A stretch of 47,927 nucleotides of DNA from a virus, in the IMG/VR virus record IMGVR_UViG_3300038457_000105, positions 1 through 47,927 of that record; one strand, 5' to 3'. Position 1 is the stretch's first letter; each line of letters opens with the position of its first letter. The position numbers and the translations under genes are program-made. Below are positions 15,623 through 24,915 of the stretch, piece by piece. The notes under the pieces are model-generated. The model did no database searches. It was not told the origin of the DNA and saw only the letters and a program-made list of their open reading frames with translations.

Positions 15623-18130
15623 CTACACCCTCGGCGTAAGCGTACGGTCAAGCGGCATGATGCCCCACACGGTAACGGCCCAGATTTGCGGTGCCGGCTT
15701 GCCCGCGGCGCCGGTGACCGAGACCGAAAGCTGCGCCATGTAGCCACGCGGAATCGTTCCTTGGCCGGGCGTTCCGATCGTTTTGATAAAGTGCGTGTCG
15801 ACCGAGAGGTCCGTAATCGTCCATACGATAGGGGCCTTATTGTCGATTTGCAAGGTGACCGTCGCTTTGCCGTATTGCAATGGCGGTAGGTCGAGCGTGA
15901 TCACGGTGTACTGCTTCTCGTTGCGCGGCTTGTTGCTGCGCGAGAATGGCGCCATCCAGGAGAACGTTTGCGGGTTGCCCAGATCATAGTCCGCATCGAC
16001 AAACCAGTAATCGACCGCAGCGAGTATCCCACCAGCGGGCTGCCGGGCAGCCACGATTTCATTGAAGCCTTGGCCTGCGCCGTTGGCGACGTAGTTGGCC
16101 GGACGCGCCGCCGTGAAGTCCAGAGCGCCTGCCGACGGCGGCGCAAACTCCAGTTGGCCGAGCCAGATGCTGCCCGGGATGAAGTACCCGTACGTTTCGT
16201 TCAGCAGTGGGAACGATAGGTAGTACGTCATGTTCGCGAATGAGCCGACCGACGTTTGCATCTGCGCTGGCGTGAGGGCTGGTGACGTTGGCGTTGCGTT
16301 GAATAGCCCGCGCAACGCTTCGGACACGTATTGCGGCGCGGAGCCATCGAACCAGTAGACGCCGTTTTCGGTCAGCCAGAACATGCCGCCGTTTACTGGC
16401 GCGACCGAATGTCGCGAGACGCAACCGATGTTGAATAGATCGCGCTGGATGAAGCTGCTCGCGGAGTCGCCGTAGACCGCCCACGTTTCCTGTCGCGCAA
16501 GCGCCATCAGCAGCGTTCCCACCTCGGCCAGCGCGATCGGGTCGTCGCCGTAGAAATCATCGTAGGTCGTGTTGTAATTCGGCGGCACCGTATACTGATT
16601 GATCTCGCCAGCCTGCATCTCAAGGACTTGCTGGATTTGGTTGAACTCCCACGGCCGGCCAAGATTGGAATACCACAGTTGGTTATCCGGGAAGTTGTTC
16701 GTCGAGGTATCCTGGACGTTCGCGTACACCCAGATACGATTTTTGTGGATGCAGATGGATGCGAAGTTCGCGGCTCCGGCCGGCACACCGTACGATCCCA
16801 TGACCGTAGGCGGCTGGTCACGCTGCGGTTGCAGCTGTGCGTTGCCGGTGATCGCTGCGTCGGGCGAGATGTCGAAGAAGTTGCCACTGACTCCGAGCCC
16901 TAGCACTGCCGAATTGCCAACGAAGCAGTATGTGGGCTGGAGATTCGACTGCCGGTAGATGTTGGTCGTATACGGCAGTCCGTCGAGCGTGTGCACGCCG
17001 GTCCAGGTGTATGCCGGTCCACTGAACGGCGAGATGTTGACGCCGAATCCGACGACACCACTGCCAACCGATGGCGGCGTAACGAATTGATTGAGGTCGA
17101 CGCTGGACTCGGAAATGGTTCCGTCCGGCATGACCGTTTGTCGCGTGAACAGATAGTAGACGGTCTCGTTCGAAAGGCCGCCGTATATGCTAAAGCCGGC
17201 GTCATGGACGATCTGGTTCGTGACCTGGAACGTCGTGCCAGTGACGCCGCTGACGGTCAGAATTTCTTGCTGCGTGCCCGAATCGATGACGACTTTATTT
17301 CCGTTCGCGATATTCGTCATGTTCGTCGGCGTGATCGTGACAGGCGTTCCGGTCGTCTGGATACCCGATCCACCGTTCGAATTGACTGGCCCCGTGCTGT
17401 AGGCTTGCACGCCCGAGACGTTGATATTTCCGTACGCGACTGGAGGCGGATACTGCCACGCGAACATATACGCATAAATCACCGGCTGCGCGATGTTGAA
17501 TCCGACCGCATGATTTTTCGAAAAGACCGCCGTGAACGTGGTGCCAGTAACAGCAAAAACGACAATCGTTTCGGCATTCACGCCAGTGTCGACGAGCAAA
17601 ACCTGACTGAGGCTGATGCCAGCCATCGATACGGGGGTGACCGTGACCGTACCAGGGTTGACCGCGACCGTTGATGTCGTGAGGTTGATCGGGCTGGTCT
17701 GGGTCGTAGCAAATAGGCGTTGACCACCGTTCGTATAAACGACGCCAGCGAATTGAACCGCCTGATCGAAGGGCACACTATTGGCGACTTGCGAGAGCTG
17801 CGGCGCTGCGCTCGTCGTGACCGGCGTATAAATATAGCAAGTCCACGCGCCAGCACTGTTAAGGCCGCCGACGAGATACGCTGGGATGCTGTTCACGCCG
17901 TAGACGCCGAGCATGAATCCGAAGACGACCGCGACGGACGATAGCACAGCTGAGAAATCGTAGAGCAGCACGCGCCCAGCTTCGGTTGTCAATGCGTCTT
18001 CGATAATCGCCGTGTTCGCGCCGACCGCCTGAACGGCGAATCCGGGATCAACAGTCGGTCCGGATTTCGTGTAGTTGACGCCCTTGAACGGTCCTAGCTC
18101 GAGGAGCGGCTCGTACTCGGCCGCGGCCAT
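15623..18130 (-). CDS. Large tail-hub/nozzle-like structural protein, 835 aa
   Basis: All-beta protein. The start (LLELGPFKGVN...DPGFAVQAVGANTAI...GRVL) and the central METWAVYG-like region with GGMFWLTENGVYWFDG (about residues 575-590) resemble beta-propeller tail-nozzle proteins of P22 gp10 type. Its place after the connector and receptor-binding genes fits a tail role. Assignment is by pattern and order only; a different large tail or head-closure protein is possible. Confidence 0.75.
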   Translation of the reverse strand: MAAAEYEPLLELGPFKGVNYTKSGPTVDPGFAVQAVGANTAIIEDALTTEAGRVLLYDFSAVLSSVAVVFGFMLGVYGVNSIPAYLVGGLNSAGAWTCYIYTPVTTSAAPQLSQVANSVPFDQAVQFAGVVYTNGGQRLFATTQTSPINLTTSTVAVNPGTVTVTPVSMAGISLSQVLLVDTGVNAETIVVFAVTGTTFTAVFSKNHAVGFNIAQPVIYAYMFAWQYPPPVAYGNINVSGVQAYSTGPVNSNGGSGIQTTGTPVTITPTNMTNIANGNKVVIDSGTQQEILTVSGVTGTTFQVTNQIVHDAGFSIYGGLSNETVYYLFTRQTVMPDGTISESSVDLNQFVTPPSVGSGVVGFGVNISPFSGPAYTWTGVHTLDGLPYTTNIYRQSNLQPTYCFVGNSAVLGLGVSGNFFDISPDAAITGNAQLQPQRDQPPTVMGSYGVPAGAANFASICIHKNRIWVYANVQDTSTNNFPDNQLWYSNLGRPWEFNQIQQVLEMQAGEINQYTVPPNYNTTYDDFYGDDPIALAEVGTLLMALARQETWAVYGDSASSFIQRDLFNIGCVSRHSVAPVNGGMFWLTENGVYWFDGSAPQYVSEALRGLFNATPTSPALTPAQMQTSVGSFANMTYYLSFPLLNETYGYFIPGSIWLGQLEFAPPSAGALDFTAARPANYVANGAGQGFNEIVAARQPAGGILAAVDYWFVDADYDLGNPQTFSWMAPFSRSNKPRNEKQYTVITLDLPPLQYGKATVTLQIDNKAPIVWTITDLSVDTHFIKTIGTPGQGTIPRGYMAQLSVSVTGAAGKPAPQIWAVTVWGIMPLDRTLTPRV

Positions 18131-18131
18131 G

Positions 18132-19100
18132 CTATAACGTCATCCGTTCGATGATGACGATGCCCGGTGCACCGGCTCCGCCAGCGGACGTCGTGAATGC
18201 ACCGCCCGAACCGCCGGCACCAGGGACGACAGCTGCGCCCAAGCCGACGCCGAAGACGAACTGGCCGCCGCCGCCGAACGGCGTGCCAGCACCGGCGCCC
18301 GGCAAGAACAGAATGCTGACAACGGCGGTCGTACCGTATCCACCGCGCGCGCCAGGTAATGCAATCGCCGGCGATCCCGAACTCACCGTACCGCCAGCAC
18401 CGCCCGAAGCCGGCGTCGAGGTCGTGACAGTCGCGGCCGTCGATCCGGTTCCTCCGGACCCTCCCCCTGCCGTAACCGCAGTCGCGAGCGCCAGCGACGA
18501 ACTGCCTCCGGCCCCGCCGTTGCCGCCGGTATTCGCGCCTGCCGAGCCTGCCGCTCCGACGGTCACAACGATCCCGGTCGACGCGGCGATGCCGCTGAAC
18601 GAACCTTCTGCATACGCACCCGCGCCGCCGCCGCCGCCGCTGGCCGCGTTGCCGTTCGCGCCGCCTCCGCCGCCGCCGCCGCCCATGATGCGAAACCGGT
18701 AAAGCGTCGCTATCGAGCTTGTCGAGGGCGTCGTGAACGTGAAAGTACCGGCGGTCGCATACGCAGTAATCGAGTACGTCTGTGCGCTCGCGATCGAAGC
18801 CGCTTGCCACTGGAACGGCGCCGTGACGCCGGGCGCAACCTGATAGAACTGGAGCCCGCCGCCCGGCAAGAACGCGACCGCAGACGAGATCAGAAGCGGG
18901 TTGACCTGCTGCCAGCCGAGCGTCGCGCTGACGAACGTCGCGTTGTAGACGTTCCACAGAATGCCGTTGACTTCGCGGGTTTCCCAATACTGACCCAGAG
19001 GGGTCTCGGTTCCGGCATAGATCATCCCGGGATATTGCTTTTGGACGTACGAATCGACGGTCGGGTTCGAGACGCCAGCAGCGTAGTCGAAGTTACTCAT
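18132..19100 (-). CDS. Glycine-rich receptor-binding protein with shared anchor domain, 322 aa
   Basis: Residues 1-100 match the N-terminus of the 567-aa protein encoded just upstream (VQKQYPG, GTE, REVNGILWNVYNATF, LGWQQVNPLL), so both are probably attached to the same virion site. Residues 135-315 are Gly/Ala/Ser-rich with oligo-Gly runs, resembling polyglycine-helix tips of tail-fibre adhesins. One ends where the next starts (ATG overlaps the stop region). Likely a receptor-binding or accessory fibre protein. Confidence 0.82.
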   Translation of the reverse strand: MSNFDYAAGVSNPTVDSYVQKQYPGMIYAGTETPLGQYWETREVNGILWNVYNATFVSATLGWQQVNPLLISSAVAFLPGGGLQFYQVAPGVTAPFQWQAASIASAQTYSITAYATAGTFTFTTPSTSSIATLYRFRIMGGGGGGGGANGNAASGGGGGAGAYAEGSFSGIAASTGIVVTVGAAGSAGANTGGNGGAGGSSSLALATAVTAGGGSGGTGSTAATVTTSTPASGGAGGTVSSGSPAIALPGARGGYGTTAVVSILFLPGAGAGTPFGGGGQFVFGVGLGAAVVPGAGGSGGAFTTSAGGAGAPGIVIIERMTL

Positions 19101-20803
19101 CAGTAACCCTCAGCGAAGATAACATAGTAGTCGCCATTCACTGTCGTGAAGGTAACGCTCGCCGCCGTTACGGCAGTGATCGTGGCATATGTGAGCGTGT
19201 TTGGGCACCAGATATGCACGTAGTATGTCAGGTTGCTGCTGAAAGATACGGGCCAGTAGTAGGTCGTCGAAGCGCCACTTGCTAGGACCTGATCTCGAAT
19301 CGTGTGCTCAACGTTGACGGGAACGTTTGTCCCAGACCCGATTGGAGCTACGTTGCTCGCGTTGCCAGTATAGCGAACGGGAGAGATGCCGCCGTATGCC
19401 TGCATGTTCGCCGACAAGTTTCCAGCGACGTTCGCCTCCATGATGACGTTTGCGGTTGTGGTCGCGCCGCCAGCAACTTGCGTCGTCGCGTTGATGCCGT
19501 AGCCGGCATTATTGCGAACCCACCCGCCGACGATTTGCACCATCGCGCCGAGCGAATCGTTACGAATTCCGTCCAGATGTCCCAGACCGCTATTTGTCCC
19601 CGCCTGCCACACCATCGCTTCGGTGAGCAGGATAAAACACGATGCCGAGACCGTGTTTTGCAACCAGAGTCCGTATCCACCGGAGTTCGATATCCATCCC
19701 TGGGTAAATGCGATCAAGACTGCCGTTCCCGCAGATGTCGCAACGACGACGTTATCGGCTACAGCAGTGTCAAAATTCGTGCCGGGACCGAAGAAAATCT
19801 CGCGATTCGTCGCTGCGTTTATTGCGTTGTCGACTCGGAAATTGACGTTGTTCGCGATGACGTCGAGGTCGTTCGTGTAGAGACCGCCGTAGTTGCCGCC
19901 ACAGTACAGGCCGATCCCGCCACAGTTGGTGATCAGGCCTTCGGTAAGGTAAAGGCCGCCATTGCCGCCGCCCGTCGTGCCGGCGACCGTGATACCGTTG
20001 TTCTTCGCGCCGACGTAGATGCCAGTCCAGTTGGTCGCGTTCACGCCATCGAAGAAAACGCCGTTGTAGCAGGTTGGCAGGCCATACTGGTACGTGTTGA
20101 TGGCGATGTTTGTCATGTACGACTCGCCCATACCGACGAGATGCAGCAGGTAGCCCGCTGTCATCACCGTGGTCGACGTCACGCCCCAGTCGCGGAACGT
20201 GCACGCGTGCAGAAACACCGTGTTATTTCCAAACAGCATGCAGTCGATCGTTGTGCTGGCGCCGCCGTAAATGAACGTGCTCGCGACCTGTCCTGCGCCC
20301 AGAATCGTGATCGGCGTGAAGATGCTCGCCGGAACGATCGTCAGCTGCGAGGTGAACAGGTACGTGCCTTCCGGCACCCAGCCGGGAACGCCGGTCTGGA
20401 TGACGTTCAGCCACGCCTGGATCGCTGCTGTATCGTCGGTGACGCCGTTGCCGGTCGCGCCGTAGTCCTTAAGATTAGCGAGGCCCAGCGGCGATCCGAA
20501 CGTCGTCGTGGTCGCCCAGACGATCGGCGATGTGGCACCCGCGATTGCGGTCTTGTACTGTAACCCCGCGCTCGAGAGCACTTGAGCGTACGATGGCAGC
20601 AGCGGGTTGACCTGAGAGAAGCCCAGCAGAGATGGATTCCAAGTCGCGTTGATCGTCGACCACAGCGAGCCCTGGATCTCGCGAACTTCGGACCATTCTC
20701 CAGAGAGCTCGGTGCCGTTGAGCTGAACACCAGGCCACTGCTTTTGAACGAGCGCGTCGTTCGCTGGCGATGCACCGCCGAAGTTGAAATCGGTGACGCT
20801 CAT
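19100..20803 (-). CDS. Tailspike-like protein, pectate-lyase beta-helix, 567 aa
   Basis: Residues 1-100 are the anchor shared with the 322-aa protein. Residues 110-180 (NLKDYGATGNGVTDDTAAIQ, then PEGTYLFTSQLTI) are the start of a Pfam Pectate_lyase_3-type right-handed beta-helix, and the rest is Asn/Gly-rich parallel beta-helix. Such spikes bind or cleave surface polysaccharide. No catalytic triad can be named from sequence alone. Confidence 0.88.
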   Translation of the reverse strand: MSVTDFNFGGASPANDALVQKQWPGVQLNGTELSGEWSEVREIQGSLWSTINATWNPSLLGFSQVNPLLPSYAQVLSSAGLQYKTAIAGATSPIVWATTTTFGSPLGLANLKDYGATGNGVTDDTAAIQAWLNVIQTGVPGWVPEGTYLFTSQLTIVPASIFTPITILGAGQVASTFIYGGASTTIDCMLFGNNTVFLHACTFRDWGVTSTTVMTAGYLLHLVGMGESYMTNIAINTYQYGLPTCYNGVFFDGVNATNWTGIYVGAKNNGITVAGTTGGGNGGLYLTEGLITNCGGIGLYCGGNYGGLYTNDLDVIANNVNFRVDNAINAATNREIFFGPGTNFDTAVADNVVVATSAGTAVLIAFTQGWISNSGGYGLWLQNTVSASCFILLTEAMVWQAGTNSGLGHLDGIRNDSLGAMVQIVGGWVRNNAGYGINATTQVAGGATTTANVIMEANVAGNLSANMQAYGGISPVRYTGNASNVAPIGSGTNVPVNVEHTIRDQVLASGASTTYYWPVSFSSNLTYYVHIWCPNTLTYATITAVTAASVTFTTVNGDYYVIFAEGY

Positions 20804-21681
20804 TAGTAGCGGCCTCCGTGGTTACGGCGCACACGCTGGCGCGAAAACTGCGGGCGCAGCGTACGAACCATCGGCGTCTCGGGTTTCTTGCCTTCCCACG
20901 TTCCGCGCCATGATAGCATCCGCTTCTTTTCCGCCTGGTAGTTCGATTCGCACAACGCGTTTTGCTTACGCGAGTTGTCGTCGTTGTTCGAGAAGAACGC
21001 CCAGCACGCAGCCGCCCAGACGATGCCGGGTTTGAAGTTCTCAGGCGATGTCATCGGCTGCGCGACAGTCACCCCACCGTTGGTGACGTACGGGATCGTG
21101 TCCGGTTGGCGAACGCCATCGACCTGGATCGGAACGCCGTCATTCGCCGGAATGCGGGGAAGTCCAAGCCATCCGCCGCGCCAGTAGTACCGCGGACGCT
21201 GATACGGCGTCCACGGGGCGGCATTGGGAGCGGGAAAACCACTACTCCAAGTGCCGGTCGAATCCGGGTACGACGCGGGCTCCGTTACCGTCCATGCCGG
21301 CGCGGACTGACCGGTCGTCCCGATCGGCTGATCGCCGTACGGTGCCGGGCTTTGCGTCGTTCCGCCGCTGCTGTTGTCATAATAGCCGATCTGGCGGCCT
21401 TCGAGCGTCGCGAGATCCGATGGCACGATAATCTCGCCGGCCAGATAGATGCCGTCAACCTCGAGCATGAGGGGAAACTGATAGATCTGCACGCCGCCGA
21501 CCGTCTCGACAACGACCTTGCAATCCGGGAACAAAATGTCCCCGATCATTCGTTTGTTGCCCTGATCGATCCAGTTGATCAGGGTCGCGTCGGACCAGCG
21601 CCCCGTCGACGATGTATCAAGATCAGAAAGCGTCTGCCGAAGCAGGGTCAGGCAGGCGCCGCTATCGAGCCCTTGCGACAC
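20803..21681 (-). CDS. Head-tail connector/adaptor-like protein, 292 aa
   Basis: The N-terminal helical part (LTLLRQTLSDLDTSSTGRWS, DATLINWIDQGNKRM) followed by a Tyr/Trp/Pro-rich beta region and a basic C-terminus resembles adaptor proteins encoded after the capsid in podoviruses. The function is inferred from order and topology. A single base overlaps the tailspike gene. Confidence 0.65.
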   Translation of the reverse strand: MSQGLDSGACLTLLRQTLSDLDTSSTGRWSDATLINWIDQGNKRMIGDILFPDCKVVVETVGGVQIYQFPLMLEVDGIYLAGEIIVPSDLATLEGRQIGYYDNSSGGTTQSPAPYGDQPIGTTGQSAPAWTVTEPASYPDSTGTWSSGFPAPNAAPWTPYQRPRYYWRGGWLGLPRIPANDGVPIQVDGVRQPDTIPYVTNGGVTVAQPMTSPENFKPGIVWAAACWAFFSNNDDNSRKQNALCESNYQAEKKRMLSWRGTWEGKKPETPMVRTLRPQFSRQRVRRNHGGRY

Positions 21682-21684
21682 ACA

Positions 21685-22023
21685 TCACCGGGCTAAAATC
21701 AGATAGCCAGGGGCAACGATCGACGTCGCGATCGCGCATGTGACAAACCCGCTGTTGAGCACCATGCCGGTCGCAGGGGCTCCGAGCAACGTCGTCAACG
21801 TCGGCGTGTTCGCATAGATTTGCGTTCCTGACAGCGTCGCGCTGTCAAAGCACGATACGACCGTGATCTGCGCCGCAAGCGACTGCACGCCGTAGAAAGT
21901 AGTCGCCTGAACAACCGTGGTGGCCGTTGTCGTCACCAGCGTGTACTTGGGCGGCGGTACGTCGGCGTAGACGGGGGCGGCAAACGCGGCAAGTAGCGCG
22001 CAGATGAGGACGATGCGCTTCAT
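21685..22023 (-). CDS. Secreted/virion protein with signal peptide, 112 aa
   Basis: N-terminus MKRIVLICALLAAFAAPVYA is a textbook Sec signal with cleavage after AYA-like VYA. The rest is Thr/Val-rich beta. An exported protein in the middle of head-tail genes is unusual. TAATG overlap with the upstream gene. Confidence 0.75.
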   Translation of the reverse strand: MKRIVLICALLAAFAAPVYADVPPPKYTLVTTTATTVVQATTFYGVQSLAAQITVVSCFDSATLSGTQIYANTPTLTTLLGAPATGMVLNSGFVTCAIATSIVAPGYLILAR

Positions 22024-22571
22024 TACGGAATCCCCAAGAGCGATACGTTGAAATTTCCAACCGGCGCAGCAGATGCGGTCAGCACCGCTCGAATCGCGAC
22101 GATCGTCCCCGAGATGGTCAACTGCGGCGACGTCGGCGTTAGTGGGTTGGCGACCGGGCCAGTGCCGCCCTGATCAGACGGTCCTTCGGCGAGTACCCAC
22201 ATGCCGGGATCGATGCCAGGAAAGAAGCCCGCCGCGGCATTCGCGAGGACTTGCGGGCTTCCACCGAATGGTAGCGCACGAACGCCGGTGGGCGTGCGAC
22301 CCTGCAGCGCGTACATGTACGTTTGGAACGCCGCCGGAGAACTCGTCACGTAGATCGATACGCCGTAGCCGACGAGCGCGGCCGTGCCGACTTGCTCGAG
22401 TTGGATGCGCCATTTCGAGAACGCGCGCGCCTCGACTGCGAACCCGCCCGAATCGTTTACACCCAGCGCACCATAGGCAACGGTCGGTGTCGCCACGACA
22501 GCCGTGTTCGGCCCGAGGTTCGAGAGAAGATACCCGGAGAGGAGATTGCTGCCGGCGCCTGATCCCGGCAT
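22023..22571 (-). CDS. Hypothetical structural protein, 182 aa
   Basis: Gly/Ala/Val-rich beta protein without Cys, starting MPGSGAGSNLLSGYLL. Composition matches the neighbouring capsid-associated proteins at 23145 and 24916. Probably a minor head or head-tail joining protein. Confidence 0.68.
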   Translation of the reverse strand: MPGSGAGSNLLSGYLLSNLGPNTAVVATPTVAYGALGVNDSGGFAVEARAFSKWRIQLEQVGTAALVGYGVSIYVTSSPAAFQTYMYALQGRTPTGVRALPFGGSPQVLANAAAGFFPGIDPGMWVLAEGPSDQGGTGPVANPLTPTSPQLTISGTIVAIRAVLTASAAPVGNFNVSLLGIP

Positions 22572-23108
22572 CTACGTCGCCGCTGCGTGGCGCGCGATGT
22601 ACGCTTGCGCCCGCGATACCAAGGTCGGATCGTTCTCCAGCATGCCAACGATTGTGTTACACCAGTTGCAGAGAAGGGCGCGAACGGCGTTTGTTTTATG
22701 GTCGTGGTCCACGTTCATCGTCCTTTCTTGAGGCTTCTCGCAAATCGCGCAGCAGTTGTTTTGACTGTCTTGCATCGAAACAAATTGCTCGCTGCTGATC
22801 CCATATTTCTTTTTCCTGGACCAGTGTGACTTTTCGTTTATTCGAATAGGGTTTCCGCGTTGATTGAGGACTACTCGCTCGCTGATCTTCTTCTTTTTCT
22901 CGTCCGGTTGATTTCGATACCACTCTCGATGATAAGTTTTATACGATTCCCATTCTTCGGGAGTGAGTTCTGACTTTCGTCCGCGTTTTATGCCTTTCGG
23001 TTTCGGTGGACGGTCAGCAGCGTCTACGGCCCGTTTTTTGCGCTTGTACTCCTTTTGATAATCGCGTATCGCCTGTTTTCTCTCGGGCGACAAGTCTGCA
23101 TATGCCAT
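22572..23108 (-). CDS. Recombination endonuclease VII-family nuclease, 178 aa
   Basis: Residues 118-150 carry CCAICEKPQE, then NVDHDHKTNAVRALLC and NWCNTIVGML, the His-Me finger/zinc pattern of endonuclease VII (CxxC, DHDH, LCxxCN). The N-terminal 75 residues are strongly basic and include RDYQKEYKRKKRA. The gene is visibly AT-richer than its neighbours, uses AAA/AAG-rich lysine runs, interrupts the head genes, and has its own promoter just upstream. These are signs of a recent arrival, as for free-standing homing nucleases. It could also resolve branched DNA before packaging. Confidence 0.9.
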   Translation of the reverse strand: MAYADLSPERKQAIRDYQKEYKRKKRAVDAADRPPKPKGIKRGRKSELTPEEWESYKTYHREWYRNQPDEKKKKISERVVLNQRGNPIRINEKSHWSRKKKYGISSEQFVSMQDSQNNCCAICEKPQERTMNVDHDHKTNAVRALLCNWCNTIVGMLENDPTLVSRAQAYIARHAAAT

Positions 23109-23113
23109 ACCCC

Positions 23114-23122
23114 ATTATAGCA
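23114..23122 (-). promoter_or_regulatory. Extended -10 promoter for the endonuclease VII gene
   Basis: On the minus strand TGCTATAAT is a perfect extended -10; the -35 is poor. The predicted start point falls at or next to the ATG at 23108, so the transcript would be leaderless or nearly so. Confidence 0.6.
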
Positions 23123-23144
23123 CATTCTTGTTACATTTCTAATC

Positions 23145-23933
23145 CTAAAAGTCAATACCGGGCTCGGGTGTTACCAGCGGCGGATACTGTTGGCCGGGTG
23201 CCGTCGCCTGAAGCGGCTGCGGTTCGTCGTACATCGAGATGATGAGGTTCGTGATCGTACCGGCACCGGCGGGCGTGGTCACGCGCAGCGTCAGCACCGA
23301 AGCGTTTGCCCAGATGCAGTCAGGATTTGAAGGCACCAGGATCTGTGCGTAGTTCGCTCCCGTTCCGGTCGCCGACGTGAGGTTCGGAAAGTTGGTTGTG
23401 TTGAAGACGACGTCCGCAGCGAACATCGCGTTGCCGGGGACCGATGGATTCGACGCAATCCCGCCGCCCCCGACCGGATAAGTCACGGTCAGCTGGCTGC
23501 CCGCATTCGGACCCTGGCCGCCCGATGCTTGGCCGAGCGCATTGTATGAAACAGGCGGCACCGATGAGTTGTCGTTACCGGGGATCGAACCTTGCACGTA
23601 CGCGCCGGTGCCGTGCACAATGTTGAACGAGGCCGAGCCAATCGCGGCGGCTCCGATCGCCGATACGAAAACGGCGATTTTCGGAATCTTGATGCGCCCG
23701 GGAACGATGAAATAGGCCGCGACAGTCGTGTTGACTTGCGAGATAGCAATGGTCGACAGCGCGAAAATGTTCGACTCGGTGCCGAGCGTGCCGAGCGTGT
23801 AGGCTTCGCGCGAGGTGAAGTCTAGCGACTTCTTCGCGCGACCCAGCAGCTGATCGAAATTTCCGGGATAGGCTGCTTGCAGCTGCGCCGGGGTGAGCGG
23901 CGACAGCTGCGGATAGCCGGGAAGACCTGACAT
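23145..23933 (-). CDS. Capsid-region structural protein, 262 aa
   Basis: An N-terminal helical part (TPAQLQAAYPGNFDQLLGRA) precedes a long Gly/Ala/Val/Thr-rich beta domain. It directly follows the major capsid gene. Likely a head-associated or decoration protein; family not recognised. Confidence 0.7.
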   Translation of the reverse strand: MSGLPGYPQLSPLTPAQLQAAYPGNFDQLLGRAKKSLDFTSREAYTLGTLGTESNIFALSTIAISQVNTTVAAYFIVPGRIKIPKIAVFVSAIGAAAIGSASFNIVHGTGAYVQGSIPGNDNSSVPPVSYNALGQASGGQGPNAGSQLTVTYPVGGGGIASNPSVPGNAMFAADVVFNTTNFPNLTSATGTGANYAQILVPSNPDCIWANASVLTLRVTTPAGAGTITNLIISMYDEPQPLQATAPGQQYPPLVTPEPGIDF

Positions 23934-23942
23934 GGAGTCCCC

Positions 23943-24914
23943 TTAGAAGGCCACAGCCCCAGCGCCGAGTGAAGCGACCGCCGAACGCCACGTCCAAGCG
24001 CCCTGCGCCATCCGGAACGAGTCCATGATGATGCGATTCTTCGTCATCGGGTCGCGGAACGAGTCGAAGTCCGACTGCCAGCGGAACCAAACGGTCAGGC
24101 CGTGCGCGTCGCTACCCGGCTTGCCCTTGTTGCCGAGCATGAACCATGCGTACGGGTTCGAGAGGTCGCGCCACGCGAAGATCTTCCACTTGTTGTACTG
24201 GATGTTCGTCTTGCGCGTATTTTCGTACGGCGCGGTCGGCGATGAGGTGATTTCCTCGGCGATCTGAGACATCTGCGGGTGGCAGACGATCCAGATCGGG
24301 GTACGTTTGTCTTTCTTCCCGCGATCGTCGAGCATTGTTTCGAACAGCAGCTCGCCGGCCCGAATCGATTCTGGCGTCATCTGCGTGTTGCCGAGCGAGT
24401 TCGAGAACGTCTGGCCGATGCGCGACACGACGCCGGTCGGCGTCACGACCGGGTTCAGCACGTGCGCGGGTGAGAACAGCGGCTGGCCGTCCGGGAGCAA
24501 TTTCAGGCCGGAGAAGCCGAGGTTCAGCATCGCGACGGCCAAGAGGTCCTTGGTGTTGCGCGCCGACTTCGCCATCATCGACGGGATCTCGGTCAGGATG
24601 TCCAGCGGGTCTTCGACGGTCGCTTCGCGCGACACGGCGGCGGCGAGCGCGTAGGTTGAGAAGATCGCCGTGAACGGAATCATCTCGTTCGGCGCATCGA
24701 ACGTGGGCGCTTCGCCCTCGCCCTTCTGGATAAAGTTCCCGAGGCCGGTATACGGCAGCATCTGCACGTACCGCTTGCGATCTTTCGGCGTGTACGTGTT
24801 GATGATGACGTCGTATTGAGCTGGTACCGAATCCGTCTCGTCCTTGTACTTCTCGTCGAGAAGATGGGTCGAGGCGATGAATGGGGCGTTGGTGGTCCAG
24901 AGAGGTGTTGCCAT
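23943..24914 (-). CDS. Major capsid protein, Mu gpT-like, 323 aa
   Basis: The core KLLPDGQPLFSPAHVLNPV (about residues 137-155), the DRGKKDKRTPIWIVCHPQM region and the C-terminal FRDPMTKNRIIMDSFRM are characteristic of the Mu gpT-type HK97-fold major head protein. Length (about 320) fits. The gene order portal, scaffold, two small genes, decoration-like gene and then capsid supports it. Confidence 0.88.
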   Translation of the reverse strand: MATPLWTTNAPFIASTHLLDEKYKDETDSVPAQYDVIINTYTPKDRKRYVQMLPYTGLGNFIQKGEGEAPTFDAPNEMIPFTAIFSTYALAAAVSREATVEDPLDILTEIPSMMAKSARNTKDLLAVAMLNLGFSGLKLLPDGQPLFSPAHVLNPVVTPTGVVSRIGQTFSNSLGNTQMTPESIRAGELLFETMLDDRGKKDKRTPIWIVCHPQMSQIAEEITSSPTAPYENTRKTNIQYNKWKIFAWRDLSNPYAWFMLGNKGKPGSDAHGLTVWFRWQSDFDSFRDPMTKNRIIMDSFRMAQGAWTWRSAVASLGAGAVAF

Positions 24915-24915
24915 C

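Noticed and set aside
18151-18702. Proline-rich plus-strand ORF
   Set aside because: It is the complement of the glycine-rich fibre region; poly-Pro comes from antisense Gly codons.
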